Of a stretch of DNA of 8,551 nucleotides, positions 1 to 5,304 are shown piece after piece. Made by a program: the position numbers and the translations under genes. The notes beneath the pieces were generated by a model. That model did not search any database. It saw only the letters and a program-made list of their open reading frames with translations, and had not been told where the DNA came from. How positions within the stretch are numbered: the first letter of the stretch is position 1; each line of letters starts with the position of its first letter. This DNA comes from CAYJPV01 sp964547975 (lineage in GTDB: Bacteria > Acidobacteriota > Vicinamibacteria > Vicinamibacterales > JAKQTR01), in the NCBI GenBank assembly GCA_964547975.1, contig CAZJRM010000229.1:1-8551 (forward strand), read 5' to 3'.

Positions 1-584
1 GTCATGCCGTAGATGGCGTTGTTGACGAAGATGACCGTCACCTTCTCGCCGCGGTTCGCCGCGTGGACGGTCTCGGCCAGCCCGATCGAGGCCAGGTCGC
101 CGTCGCCCTGGTACGTGAACACGCACAGGTCGGGTCGGCCGCGCTTGATGCCCGTGGCGACGGCAAGCGCGCGGCCGTGCGACGCCTGCTGCATGTCGCA
201 GTTGAAGAAGTCGTAGGCCAGCACCGAACAGCCGACCGGCGCCACCCCGACGGTACGTTCGCGGACGCCGAGTTCGGAAATCACCTCGCCGACGATGCGG
301 TGAATCGTGCCGTGCGTGCAGCCCGGACAATACGTCGTCTGCTTCTCGGTGAGGCCGTCGGTACGCACGGTCGTCTTGCCCTTGTTCTCGACCTGCACCG
401 CCGTATCGGGGCACACCAGCAGGCAATAGCGACATCCGGTGCAGTCGTCGACGCGCGGGATCCAGGGCGTGAAGTAACCCTTGGCGTTGATGTCGCCGGA
501 CATTTCAAGGACATCTTCCGGGCAGGCGTGCACGCACAGCTCGCAGCCCTTGCAGCGGTCCTTGTCGATGATCGGAGTAGGCAC
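1..584 (-). CDS. Ferredoxin fused to TPP-binding beta subunit of 2-oxoacid:ferredoxin oxidoreductase (3' end missing)
   Basis: Catalyses, with partner subunits, CoA-dependent oxidative decarboxylation of a 2-oxoacid, passing electrons to ferredoxin (cytoplasmic). The first 194 residues are present and the gene runs off the left edge. Residues 1-65 form a 2[4Fe-4S] ferredoxin: C11, C14, C17, C21-P and C48, C51, C54, C58-P. From about residue 80 the PorB/VorB-type beta subunit begins: YCPGCTHG (C86, C89), APVGCS (115-120), HGRALAVATGIKR (136-148) and the TPP/Mg motif GDGDLA (160-165) to NN (188-189). The wording of these motifs is closest to subunits annotated as 3-methyl-2-oxobutanoate (branched-chain) oxidoreductase beta, but the substrate cannot be fixed from sequence. 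The GTG start is chosen because AGGAG lies 5 bases upstream and the ferredoxin begins at once. The gene follows the NTPase stop by 12 bases, so they are probably cotranscribed. The alpha (PorA) subunit is not in the window and may lie further left. Confidence 0.93.
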   Translation of the reverse strand, partial: MPTPIIDKDRCKGCELCVHACPEDVLEMSGDINAKGYFTPWIPRVDDCTGCRYCLLVCPDTAVQVENKGKTTVRTDGLTEKQTTYCPGCTHGTIHRIVGEVISELGVRERTVGVAPVGCSVLAYDFFNCDMQQASHGRALAVATGIKRGRPDLCVFTYQGDGDLASIGLAETVHAANRGEKVTVIFVNNAIYGM

Positions 585-596
585 AGCGTCTCCTCT

Positions 597-1355
597 CTAC
601 ACGAGACTCGAACGGCGGCGCGCGCCTCCGGCGCGCCAGCCAATCGGAGGGGTGATATGGCGGGTCAACGGCAGGACCGGCACGTCGGGCCCGCGGCCGT
701 CGCATTCGGCCGTGACGGCATCGAGGGCCGCCCAGAACCGAAGCGGCAGCCCGGTGTCCTTCGACACGAGTGACGCCAGGTGCAGGCCTGCCTCGATGAT
801 GTCAGGCGTCGTCTCATCGATGAGGTGCGTGTTGGCCACGAGGCCCGTCACCTTCAGACGGGCCGTCCGCTCGATCTCGCGCAGCATGGCCAGGACGGCA
901 TCGGGGGTCTCGGCAAACGGCCGGTTGCCGTTCACCACGAACAGGACGTCGGTCGTCGCGGGATCGGACAGCCCAGCCACCGAGCCGAGCACACGCGCGC
1001 CGACCTCGGCTCCGCCGACGTCGAAGATCACTTTGCGGCCCGCGTGGGCGGCTAACCCGGCGCCGGCACGCGCCTGGGGCACGACGATGGGCAGGTCGGC
1101 AAACACCCGGTCGCCCTCGGGCACAACCACGTCGATGCCCTGGGCGGCCATCTCGTCGCGCAGGAGCCTCGAGCGGAAGTACGGTTTCACGACGTCGAGA
1201 TCGATCAGCGTGACGTCCCAGCCTCGCGCGCGCCAGCCAAAAGCCAGATTGACCGAGATCTCGGTCTTGCCGGCTCCGAAATGGCCGACGAGCAACGTGA
1301 CGGGGGTCGTCAGGACATCGAACGCGGTCGAACGGCGGCAGCCGGGATCAACCAT
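597..1355 (-). CDS. SIMIBI/ParA-like P-loop NTPase linked to oxoacid oxidoreductase
   Basis: Predicted cytoplasmic nucleotide-binding protein of 252 residues in the CobQ/CobB/MinD/ParA-like fold. Visible motifs: Walker A GHFGAGKT (24-31), an LIDLDVVKPYFRSR segment (50-63) where deviant Walker/switch I aspartates sit, DVGG (112-115) as Walker B/switch II, VNGNRPF (141-147), and ANTHL (174-178), which resembles the base-recognition strand of this class. There is no C-terminal CxxC, so it is not a typical Mrp/NBP35 iron-sulfur carrier. Its stop lies 12 bases before the ferredoxin/TPP subunit, which points to work on that enzyme, perhaps cofactor loading or activation; this is inference. The ATG at 1355 has only a weak upstream AGG, and strong similarity begins near residue 18, so the true start could be slightly downstream at a non-ATG codon. 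The last ~15 residues are Arg-rich and poorly constrained. Confidence 0.88.
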   Translation of the reverse strand: MVDPGCRRSTAFDVLTTPVTLLVGHFGAGKTEISVNLAFGWRARGWDVTLIDLDVVKPYFRSRLLRDEMAAQGIDVVVPEGDRVFADLPIVVPQARAGAGLAAHAGRKVIFDVGGAEVGARVLGSVAGLSDPATTDVLFVVNGNRPFAETPDAVLAMLREIERTARLKVTGLVANTHLIDETTPDIIEAGLHLASLVSKDTGLPLRFWAALDAVTAECDGRGPDVPVLPLTRHITPPIGWRAGGARRRSSLV

Positions 1356-1418
1356 GACCTGCGATGGCGAGGGCTCGTTCTACCGGACCCCGGGGGAAAC
1401 GTGGGGATTCCGGCAAGC

Positions 1419-1433
1419 TGCCCACTGTGGGCA
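1419..1433. repeat. Perfect 15-base odd palindrome
   Basis: TGCCCAC, a central T, then GTGGGCA: seven perfectly complementary base pairs around one base. It lies about 65 bases upstream of the NTPase start. It could be a protein-binding site near a promoter, or a chance dyad in GC-rich DNA. As an RNA hairpin it is poor because there is no room for a loop, which favours a DNA-binding site if it is functional. Confidence 0.35.
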
Positions 1434-1561
1434 ACCCGGAGGGCTGACGCCAGCATACCACGAGCCCCCCGATGGTCCGCGAGCCGCAGCGGACGCGACA
1501 ACCGGCCAACGGAAATCCGACGCCCGGCCGTCCGAATGCAGAGGATTGCAAAAGACACGCC

Positions 1562-1598
1562 GCCGGGGTTTGGTGGGAGTCCCGCGGAACACCCCGGC
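1562..1598. repeat. Nested inverted repeat (8-bp outer stem, inner GGGA/TCCC)
   Basis: GCCGGGGT at 1562-1569 is complementary to ACCCCGGC at 1591-1598, and between them GGGA-G-TCCC (1575-1583) is a second dyad. The RNA from either strand could fold into a stem with an inner hairpin. No T-run follows on the minus strand, so it is not a standard intrinsic terminator. Possible roles are a leader-RNA structure for the downstream NTPase gene or a remnant repeat. Support is structural only. Confidence 0.3.
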
Positions 1599-1629
1599 AG
1601 GACGACACCGATTTCACCGAAGGAGTGCG

Positions 1630-1642
1630 GTGGTCAGACCAC
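1630..1642. promoter_or_regulatory. Candidate FadR/GntR-type operator
   Basis: A perfect 13-base palindrome, GTGGTC-A-GACCAC. Its core TGGTCAGACCA (1631-1641) fits the TnGTnnnACnA pattern known for FadR-subfamily GntR regulators such as PdhR and LldR, which control pyruvate, lactate and related acid metabolism. It lies in the long gap about 275 bases upstream of the NTPase-oxidoreductase pair, a pathway type such regulators often govern. The distance from the start codon and the lack of an evident promoter beside it keep confidence low. Confidence 0.35.
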
Positions 1643-1696
1643 GCCGGCACACGGGTGGCGGTATTCCGCAAGCGCCGGCGCCGGACTGTCCCCGCC

Positions 1697-1891
1697 TCAG
1701 CGCGTCCCGGCCGCCCCGTCTTCAAGCCCGAACGGCTTGTCCAGGCGCGCCTGCATCTCCTCGTAGCGGCGCTCGAGGTCGTCCAGCCCCGCCTGGTAGG
1801 CCGTCGCGTCCAGTTCGCCACGTTCGTGCTGCAGGTCGAGCACGCGGCGCTGGTTCTCGTACCACCGGTCGGGATCGAAGTTGTAGGTCAT
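1697..1891 (-). CDS. 64-residue helical protein of unknown function
   Basis: I do not recognise this family. It begins MTYNFDPDRWYENQ and is mostly charged helix: RVLDLQHERGELDATAYQ, then a second helix LDDLERRYEEMQARLD, ending in a short tail. The helix-turn-helix outline, with Gly-Glu-Leu followed by an Ala-Tyr-Gln turn, loosely resembles the SHOCT (short C-terminal) domain, in which a turn precedes an E-x-F/Y-x-x-x-K/L-x-x-L helix; that is an inference from pattern only. There is no signal peptide, membrane segment or cysteine. The ATG at 1891 is preferred to the GTG 15 bases upstream because AGGTGA lies 5 bases before it. It follows the dehydrogenase by 45 bases, with a strong inverted repeat between, and is the last gene before the 341-base gap. 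It is likely real, since the composition is non-random and the ribosome site is good. Confidence 0.72.
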   Translation of the reverse strand: MTYNFDPDRWYENQRRVLDLQHERGELDATAYQAGLDDLERRYEEMQARLDKPFGLEDGAAGTR

Positions 1892-1896
1892 GGCGG

Positions 1897-1902
1897 TCAC
1901 CT
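1897..1902 (-). promoter_or_regulatory. Ribosome binding site AGGTGA
   Basis: AGGTGA on the minus strand lies 5 bases before the ATG at 1891. It sets the start of the small gene at that ATG, because the in-frame GTG at 1906 lies upstream of this site. Confidence 0.7.
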
Positions 1903-1906
1903 GCAC

Positions 1907-1928
1907 GAAGCCGGCTGAAGCCGGCTTC
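1907..1928. repeat. REP-like inverted repeat (GAAGCCGGCT/AGCCGGCTTC)
   Basis: GAAGCCGGCT (1907-1916) is the exact reverse complement of AGCCGGCTTC (1919-1928), with two bases between. It can also be read as a near-direct repeat, because GAAGCCGGCTTC is itself palindromic. It begins 8 bases after the dehydrogenase stop on the coding strand. With no T-run after it, it is not a standard intrinsic terminator. It could stabilise the upstream mRNA 3' end or be one copy of a dispersed palindromic family. Confidence 0.6.
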
Positions 1929-1936
1929 CACAGGAA

Positions 1937-2830
1937 CTACTCCCGGGTCACCCCCGCCGCATCCAGCACGACTCTCGCCATCGACGAGTAGTCATCGTCG
2001 CCGGCTCCGGCCGCCATCTGGGCCGAGACGTACTGCTCGACCGCCGCCGCCACGTGGGCCGGCACGCCGAGTTCGTGCACGGTCTGCATCACGATGCCGA
2101 GGTCCTTGTGATAGAGCTTTGTCTTGAATCCCGGCACGTAGTTCTGCGTGATGATCCGTTCGCCGTGCACTTCGAGTACCCGGCTCGACGCGAACCCCCC
2201 GAGCAGCGCTTCCCGCACCCTGGCGGGGTCGATGCCGGACTTGAAGGCGATGGCAAACGCTTCGCTCACCGCCGCCAGCGCGCCGCCAATGCAGATCTGG
2301 TTGCACGCCTTGCACACCTGGCCCGCGCCCGCCGGCCCGATGTGCACGATTCGATCGGGGTTGCCCATCGCGGCGAGAATCGGGCGCACCCGTTCGAGCG
2401 TCGCGCCGTCGCCTCCGACCATGATCGACAACGTCCCGCTGACCGCGCCAATCTCGCCGCCGCTGACGGGCGCGTCCAGCATCGCGACGCCCCGGCCCGC
2501 CGCACTGGCGGCCAGTTCGCGGGCCGCCGCCGGCGCGATGGTGCTCATGTCGATAATCACCGAGCCGGCCGCGATCGTCTCGAACACCCCATGGGGCCCT
2601 TCGAGTACCAGCCGAACGTCGGGCGCATCGGGCACCATGGTGATGATCACATCGCTGCGCGAGGCCACCTCCGCCGGCGTCGACGCCCGCGAGGCGCCCG
2701 CCGTCACAACCTCATCCACCGGTGCCTGGCTGCGGCTGTGTGCCGTGACGGCAAAGCCCTTCTTCAGCAGATTGAGGGCCATCGGCTTCCCCATCAGGCC
2801 CAGGCCAATGAACCCCACTCGTTCGGACAT
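1937..2830 (-). CDS. Beta-hydroxyacid dehydrogenase, tartronate semialdehyde reductase type
   Basis: A cytoplasmic NAD(P)-dependent oxidoreductase of 297 residues, the usual family length. It probably interconverts a 3-hydroxyacid and its semialdehyde (2-hydroxy-3-oxopropionate to glycerate in GarR/GlxR). The Rossmann motif is GFIGLGLMGKPM (6-17). The substrate loop is LDAPVSGGE (118-126) with S123. The catalytic lysine is K174 in GAGQVCKACNQ (168-178), and K242 in YHKDLG is the second conserved lysine. The C-terminal DDYSSM matches the family's D-S-A-L region. The DAPVSGGE plus K-x-x-N-Q pattern favours tartronate semialdehyde reductase over 3-hydroxyisobutyrate dehydrogenase, but substrate is not certain. 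The ATG at 2830 is chosen over one 42 bases upstream: AAGGAG sits 6 bases before it and it begins directly at the Rossmann strand. The gene lies 57 bases after the SemiSWEET-like gene and may be cotranscribed with it. Confidence 0.92.
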   Translation of the reverse strand: MSERVGFIGLGLMGKPMALNLLKKGFAVTAHSRSQAPVDEVVTAGASRASTPAEVASRSDVIITMVPDAPDVRLVLEGPHGVFETIAAGSVIIDMSTIAPAAARELAASAAGRGVAMLDAPVSGGEIGAVSGTLSIMVGGDGATLERVRPILAAMGNPDRIVHIGPAGAGQVCKACNQICIGGALAAVSEAFAIAFKSGIDPARVREALLGGFASSRVLEVHGERIITQNYVPGFKTKLYHKDLGIVMQTVHELGVPAHVAAAVEQYVSAQMAAGAGDDDYSSMARVVLDAAGVTRE

Positions 2831-2836
2831 ACGGCA

Positions 2837-2842
2837 CTCCTT
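2837..2842 (-). promoter_or_regulatory. Ribosome binding site AAGGAG
   Basis: AAGGAG on the minus strand, 6 bases before the ATG at 2830. It decides the start of the beta-hydroxyacid dehydrogenase. Confidence 0.8.
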
Positions 2843-2855
2843 CAGGATCGCGGCC

Positions 2856-2869
2856 CTCGGCTCTCGGCT
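2856..2869. repeat. Two tandem copies of heptamer CTCGGCT
   Basis: Two exact, adjacent CTCGGCT units (AGCCGAG on the minus strand) in the 57-base spacer between the SemiSWEET-like gene and the dehydrogenase. Alone it would be trivial, but its length and CT ending match the longer heptamer tracts at 5243-5304 and 8490-8551. Confidence 0.6.
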
Positions 2870-2887
2870 CACCGCACGGACAGCCTG

Positions 2888-3169
2888 TTACGGCCGCTTC
2901 GAAAACACGACGATGGCCAGCACCAGTTGAAGGACGGCGGCCACGGCGTTCGGCAACCAGATCCCGCGACGCCTGAACCGGACCCCGTACAGGAACCAGA
3001 AGACGTACACGAGAAAGAACCCCACCAGAAACCACATCGACACGGTCGAGGGATCCGGCGTCTGCCACTCGTGCACCACCTGGAGCACGAGCGACGAACA
3101 GGCAATCGCTCCGACGGCGATGCCGAGGTTCTCCCAGGCCGAGTCGGGAATACGCGCCATCCACTTCAT
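2888..3169 (-). CDS. SemiSWEET-like (MtN3/PQ-loop) sugar transporter
   Basis: A 93-residue inner-membrane protein with three hydrophobic segments at about 15-33, 43-62 and 72-89, the size and layout of bacterial SemiSWEETs, which dimerise to carry sugars down their gradient. Shared features are the T-x-D-x-S-x-x-S loop after helix 1 (TPDPSTVS, 37-44), W58 in WFLYG (58-62), N74 in LPNAV (72-76), and a positive loop RFRRR. In Leptospira SemiSWEET, as I recall it, pocket residues W48 and N64 are spaced exactly as W58 and N74 are here. The family PQ motif reads L29-Q30 (VLQVV), so the helix-breaking proline is replaced. The start is the ATG at 3169: GGGAG lies 8 bases upstream, and the longer frame would intrude into the serine hydrolase. 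It follows that gene by 13 bases, so the two are probably cotranscribed. Confidence 0.78.
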   Translation of the reverse strand: MKWMARIPDSAWENLGIAVGAIACSSLVLQVVHEWQTPDPSTVSMWFLVGFFLVYVFWFLYGVRFRRRGIWLPNAVAAVLQLVLAIVVFSKRP

Positions 3170-3182
3170 CAGACTGACTCCC

Positions 3183-4859
3183 CTACCGCCGCACGAATCG
3201 AACGTGCCTCGCCCGCCCGGCGTAGACGTCGAACCCATCGATGCTGCCGTCGCGATCGCGCGTGAACCGGATCGTGTTGCCATCCCCCAGGAATCCATCC
3301 TTGAAACGCGGCGCCAGTGCGAATCCCTGGGCCGGCCTGAAGCGCACCACGAGGCCGCTCTTCGCCAGCATGACCGAGTACGTCACCGAGAGTTCGTCGC
3401 TCACGTAATCGCCGATGAACTCGCCCAGATCGTCCGGCGTGGGTTCCCAGGCCGCTTCGAGGGACCAGGTCCGGGGTCGGGCTCCGTCGGCCCGCTCGAT
3501 GAGCCGCGGCGGAGCGGCCGCCGGCCAGGCGGACATGCCCTCTCCGGGATCGACGGTCAACGTTCGTGTGGCCGTCGGATCGGACAACACGAAGGGGGCG
3601 GTCGGGACCCAGTTCACGCCTCCGCCGCGAACGGCCCTGGCCTTCGCATCCCAGTCGAGCCGCATCAGCGCATCGGTCGACCGTTCGCGGTACAGGCCCG
3701 TCAGGCGCGCCAGCGATTCGGTGGGCACGTCGATGGCCTTCGCCTGGCGCTCGGGTCCCAGCGCGCGACCGAGCACGATTGCGGCGACGGCGTGCGCGGC
3801 CTCGGCCGGACCGCTGCCGGTGGTGTTGCACAGGACCGCGACCGACACCCGCTGATCCGGAAAGCGGGCCAGGTACGTCTGATACCCCGCCGTCGATCCG
3901 CCGTGAGCGATCTCACGGACGCCGCGGTAGTCTTCGATGAACAACCCGTGCCCGTAGCCAATCTCGCTGCCGTCGTTCAGCCGCCCTCGTGTCTGAAGGC
4001 GGTCGGCCCACTCCCGCCCGCCCACGCGCGGCTGATCCAGGTTCGCGTTCCACTTGAGCAGGTCCTCGATGGTCGTGAGGAGACCGCCGTTCCCCACCAC
4101 GTTCGTGAACGGCATGTTGGCCCGGAAGGTTCCGTCCGCCAACATCGTGTACGCCGTCGCGCGGCCGGGCACGATGGCCGTGAAGTCCGTGCGCCACTGC
4201 GTCTTGTCCATGCCGAGCGGCTTGAACATCCGCTCGCGGCAGAAGTCCGCGAACGACATCCCCGCCACCCTCGAGACGATGACCGACAGCAGCGTGAACC
4301 CGGTGTTGTTGTAGAGGAACTCGTCCCCGGGCGCGAAGTTCAGCCGTTTCTGGAACGCCACCAGTTCCAGGATCTCCGGAATGGTGTGGACGGCCCGCCC
4401 CGTCGGGCGTCCTGCCAGAGACATCAGCGACCACTGGCTGCGGAGGCCGCTCGTGTGCGTGAGCAGGTGCCGGATTCGAATCGACGCGCCGAACTCGGGC
4501 AACTCGGGCACGTACTTCCGGACCGGATCGTCGAACGACAGCTTGCCATCCAGCGCGAGCAGTCCGATCGCGCCCGCGGTGAACTGCTTGGCGACCGAAC
4601 CCGACTCGAAGATCGTGTCGGGCCTGATGCGAACGCCGGCCTCGAGGTTGGCCAGGCCGAAGCCCTGCGCGTAGGTTGTCCTTCCGCCTTCGGACACGCC
4701 AACCGCGCAGCCGGGCGTCCCGGGCCGGTTCCAGCGCTCGAACACGCGCGCCATCGCCTCGACTCGTGCGACCGGATCGTCCTGCGCAAGGGCGGGAACA
4801 GCCCAGGCCGCCGCGAGCACGAACACCAGTCCCCAGGCGGTCCTCAGACTGCGGCGCAT
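3183..4859 (-). CDS. Secreted serine hydrolase, class C beta-lactamase/penicillin-binding-protein-like
   Basis: A 558-residue exported hydrolase. An N-terminal signal peptide has RR at 2-3, a hydrophobic core at 9-20 and a likely cleavage after ALA (23-25). The serine-hydrolase domain (about 30-365) has S88-V-A-K91 (nucleophile and general base), Y183-N-N185 and H319-G-G321 in place of the KTG triad. HLLTHTSGL (131-139) and NGGLLTTIEDLLKW (257-270) are typical of family PF00144. The C-terminal ~190 residues look like the beta-barrel domain often appended to such hydrolases, ending in short strands (GNTIRFTRDRDGSIDGFDV). Substrates in this family range from beta-lactams to esters and D-peptides, so the true substrate is unknown, and a resistance role should not be assumed. 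The start has AGGAGG 4 bases upstream. It follows the cupin gene by 9 bases and precedes the SemiSWEET-like gene by 13. Confidence 0.92.
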   Translation of the reverse strand: MRRSLRTAWGLVFVLAAAWAVPALAQDDPVARVEAMARVFERWNRPGTPGCAVGVSEGGRTTYAQGFGLANLEAGVRIRPDTIFESGSVAKQFTAGAIGLLALDGKLSFDDPVRKYVPELPEFGASIRIRHLLTHTSGLRSQWSLMSLAGRPTGRAVHTIPEILELVAFQKRLNFAPGDEFLYNNTGFTLLSVIVSRVAGMSFADFCRERMFKPLGMDKTQWRTDFTAIVPGRATAYTMLADGTFRANMPFTNVVGNGGLLTTIEDLLKWNANLDQPRVGGREWADRLQTRGRLNDGSEIGYGHGLFIEDYRGVREIAHGGSTAGYQTYLARFPDQRVSVAVLCNTTGSGPAEAAHAVAAIVLGRALGPERQAKAIDVPTESLARLTGLYRERSTDALMRLDWDAKARAVRGGGVNWVPTAPFVLSDPTATRTLTVDPGEGMSAWPAAAPPRLIERADGARPRTWSLEAAWEPTPDDLGEFIGDYVSDELSVTYSVMLAKSGLVVRFRPAQGFALAPRFKDGFLGDGNTIRFTRDRDGSIDGFDVYAGRARHVRFVRR

Positions 4860-4863
4860 GGCC

Positions 4864-4869
4864 CCTCCT
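4864..4869 (-). promoter_or_regulatory. Ribosome binding site AGGAGG overlapping the cupin stop
   Basis: A consensus AGGAGG on the minus strand, 4 bases before the hydrolase ATG. Its first A is the last base of the cupin TAA stop codon, so the two genes are likely translationally coupled and in one transcript. Confidence 0.8.
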
Positions 4870-5237
4870 TACGTCTCACGCAATTTCGCCACGGGAATGC
4901 CGCACAGGAACTTGAACGTCGTCTCACCCACGTTGGCGTACTGGTGCACGGTGTTGGGCGGCACGAAGACGACGTCTCCCGGCGCCAGCGGATGCCAGAC
5001 ACCGTCCATCAGCACCTTACCCTGCCCCTCGACGACGAAGTTCTCGTGTTCGTAGGGATGGTTGTGGTGCGGGGAACTGCCGCCGGGCGCGAGTTCGACC
5101 ATCCGCAGGGCGTAGACCGGCGCGCCGTCGTGCGCGTCATCGATCAGCCAGCGCATCGATGCGCCCGGCGCCTGCTCACCGACGACTTCCGCCGGCACTT
5201 CGGAGTAGTGGCAGACCTTACCTTTGGGTTCGCTCAT
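4869..5237 (-). CDS. Small single-domain cupin
   Basis: A 122-residue cytoplasmic beta-barrel protein of the Cupin_2 type. Motif 1 is GGSSPHHNHPYEHE (52-65), with H58, H60 and E65 as likely metal ligands; motif 2 is GDVVFVPPNTVHQYAN (87-102), with H98 as the fourth ligand. The ligand set is intact, so metal binding is expected, but such stand-alone cupins range from sugar isomerases and decarboxylases to dioxygenases and sensors, and the reaction cannot be read from the sequence. The HPYEHE cluster is unusually His/Glu-rich. The ATG at 5237 is preferred to a GTG 9 bases upstream because GAGAG lies 8 bases before it, although the ribosome site is weak. The gene sits 65 bases after cutC, across a heptamer-repeat spacer, and its stop overlaps the ribosome site of the serine hydrolase. 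Confidence 0.87.
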   Translation of the reverse strand: MSEPKGKVCHYSEVPAEVVGEQAPGASMRWLIDDAHDGAPVYALRMVELAPGGSSPHHNHPYEHENFVVEGQGKVLMDGVWHPLAPGDVVFVPPNTVHQYANVGETTFKFLCGIPVAKLRET

Positions 5238-5242
5238 TGGAC

Positions 5243-5304
5243 ACACTCTCGCGGCTCGCGGCTATTCCCTCTTCCCTATCGCCTCTTCCCTATTCCCTGT
5301 CCCT
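5243..5304. repeat. Degenerate heptamer (N5-CT) tandem tract
   Basis: Plus-strand units in one seven-base phase: ACACTCT, CGCGGCT, CGCGGCT, ATTCCCT, CTTCCCT, ATCGCCT, CTTCCCT, ATTCCCT, then six bases GTCCCT. Every unit ends in CT; two motif classes occur (CGCGGCT and NTTCCCT). It fills the spacer between cutC and the cupin, and the cutC stop codon lies in its last unit. On the coding strand it reads as GGGAA-rich DNA, with five GGG runs. Confidence 0.8.

Larger units (their letters stand above)
1356..1696. other. 341-base gap without a convincing gene
   Basis: No frame here has a ribosome site and credible protein composition; the frames that cross it on either strand are Arg/Pro/Ser-rich shadows. 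It separates the oxidoreductase pair from the upstream gene block, so it is the likely place for the promoter of the NTPase-oxidoreductase transcript, although I found no convincing -35/-10 pair. It contains three dyads: an odd palindrome at 1419-1433 (TGCCCAC-T-GTGGGCA), a nested inverted repeat at 1562-1598, and GTGGTC-A-GACCAC at 1630-1642. GC-rich dyads (GGCGCCGG type) also lie near 1673-1683, just after the small gene's stop. Confidence 0.6.

Noticed and set aside
597..1355. Mrp/NBP35 iron-sulfur carrier
   Set aside because: The P-loop class is compatible, but the C-terminal CxxC that holds the cluster in that family is absent.
1907..1928. Rho-independent terminator after the dehydrogenase
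   Set aside because: The stem is strong but the loop is only two bases and no T-run follows on the minus strand.
481..2127. 548-residue plus-strand open frame
   Set aside because: It crosses the NTPase gene and the 341-base gap in antisense, with low-complexity Ser/Arg/Pro content and no recognisable domain.
1..2830. Valine degradation unit (hydroxyisobutyrate dehydrogenase plus branched-chain oxoacid oxidoreductase)
   Set aside because: The dehydrogenase motifs favour the tartronate semialdehyde type, and a 341-base gap separates the two blocks; no acyl-CoA genes are present.
2054..3265. 403-residue plus-strand open frame
   Set aside because: It is antisense to the dehydrogenase and SemiSWEET-like genes and rich in Arg and His; no ribosome site or motif.
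3183..4859. Antibiotic-resistance beta-lactamase
   Set aside because: The SxxK, YxN and HGG triad is shared with esterases and peptidases of the family, and the large C-terminal domain and gene context do not suggest resistance.
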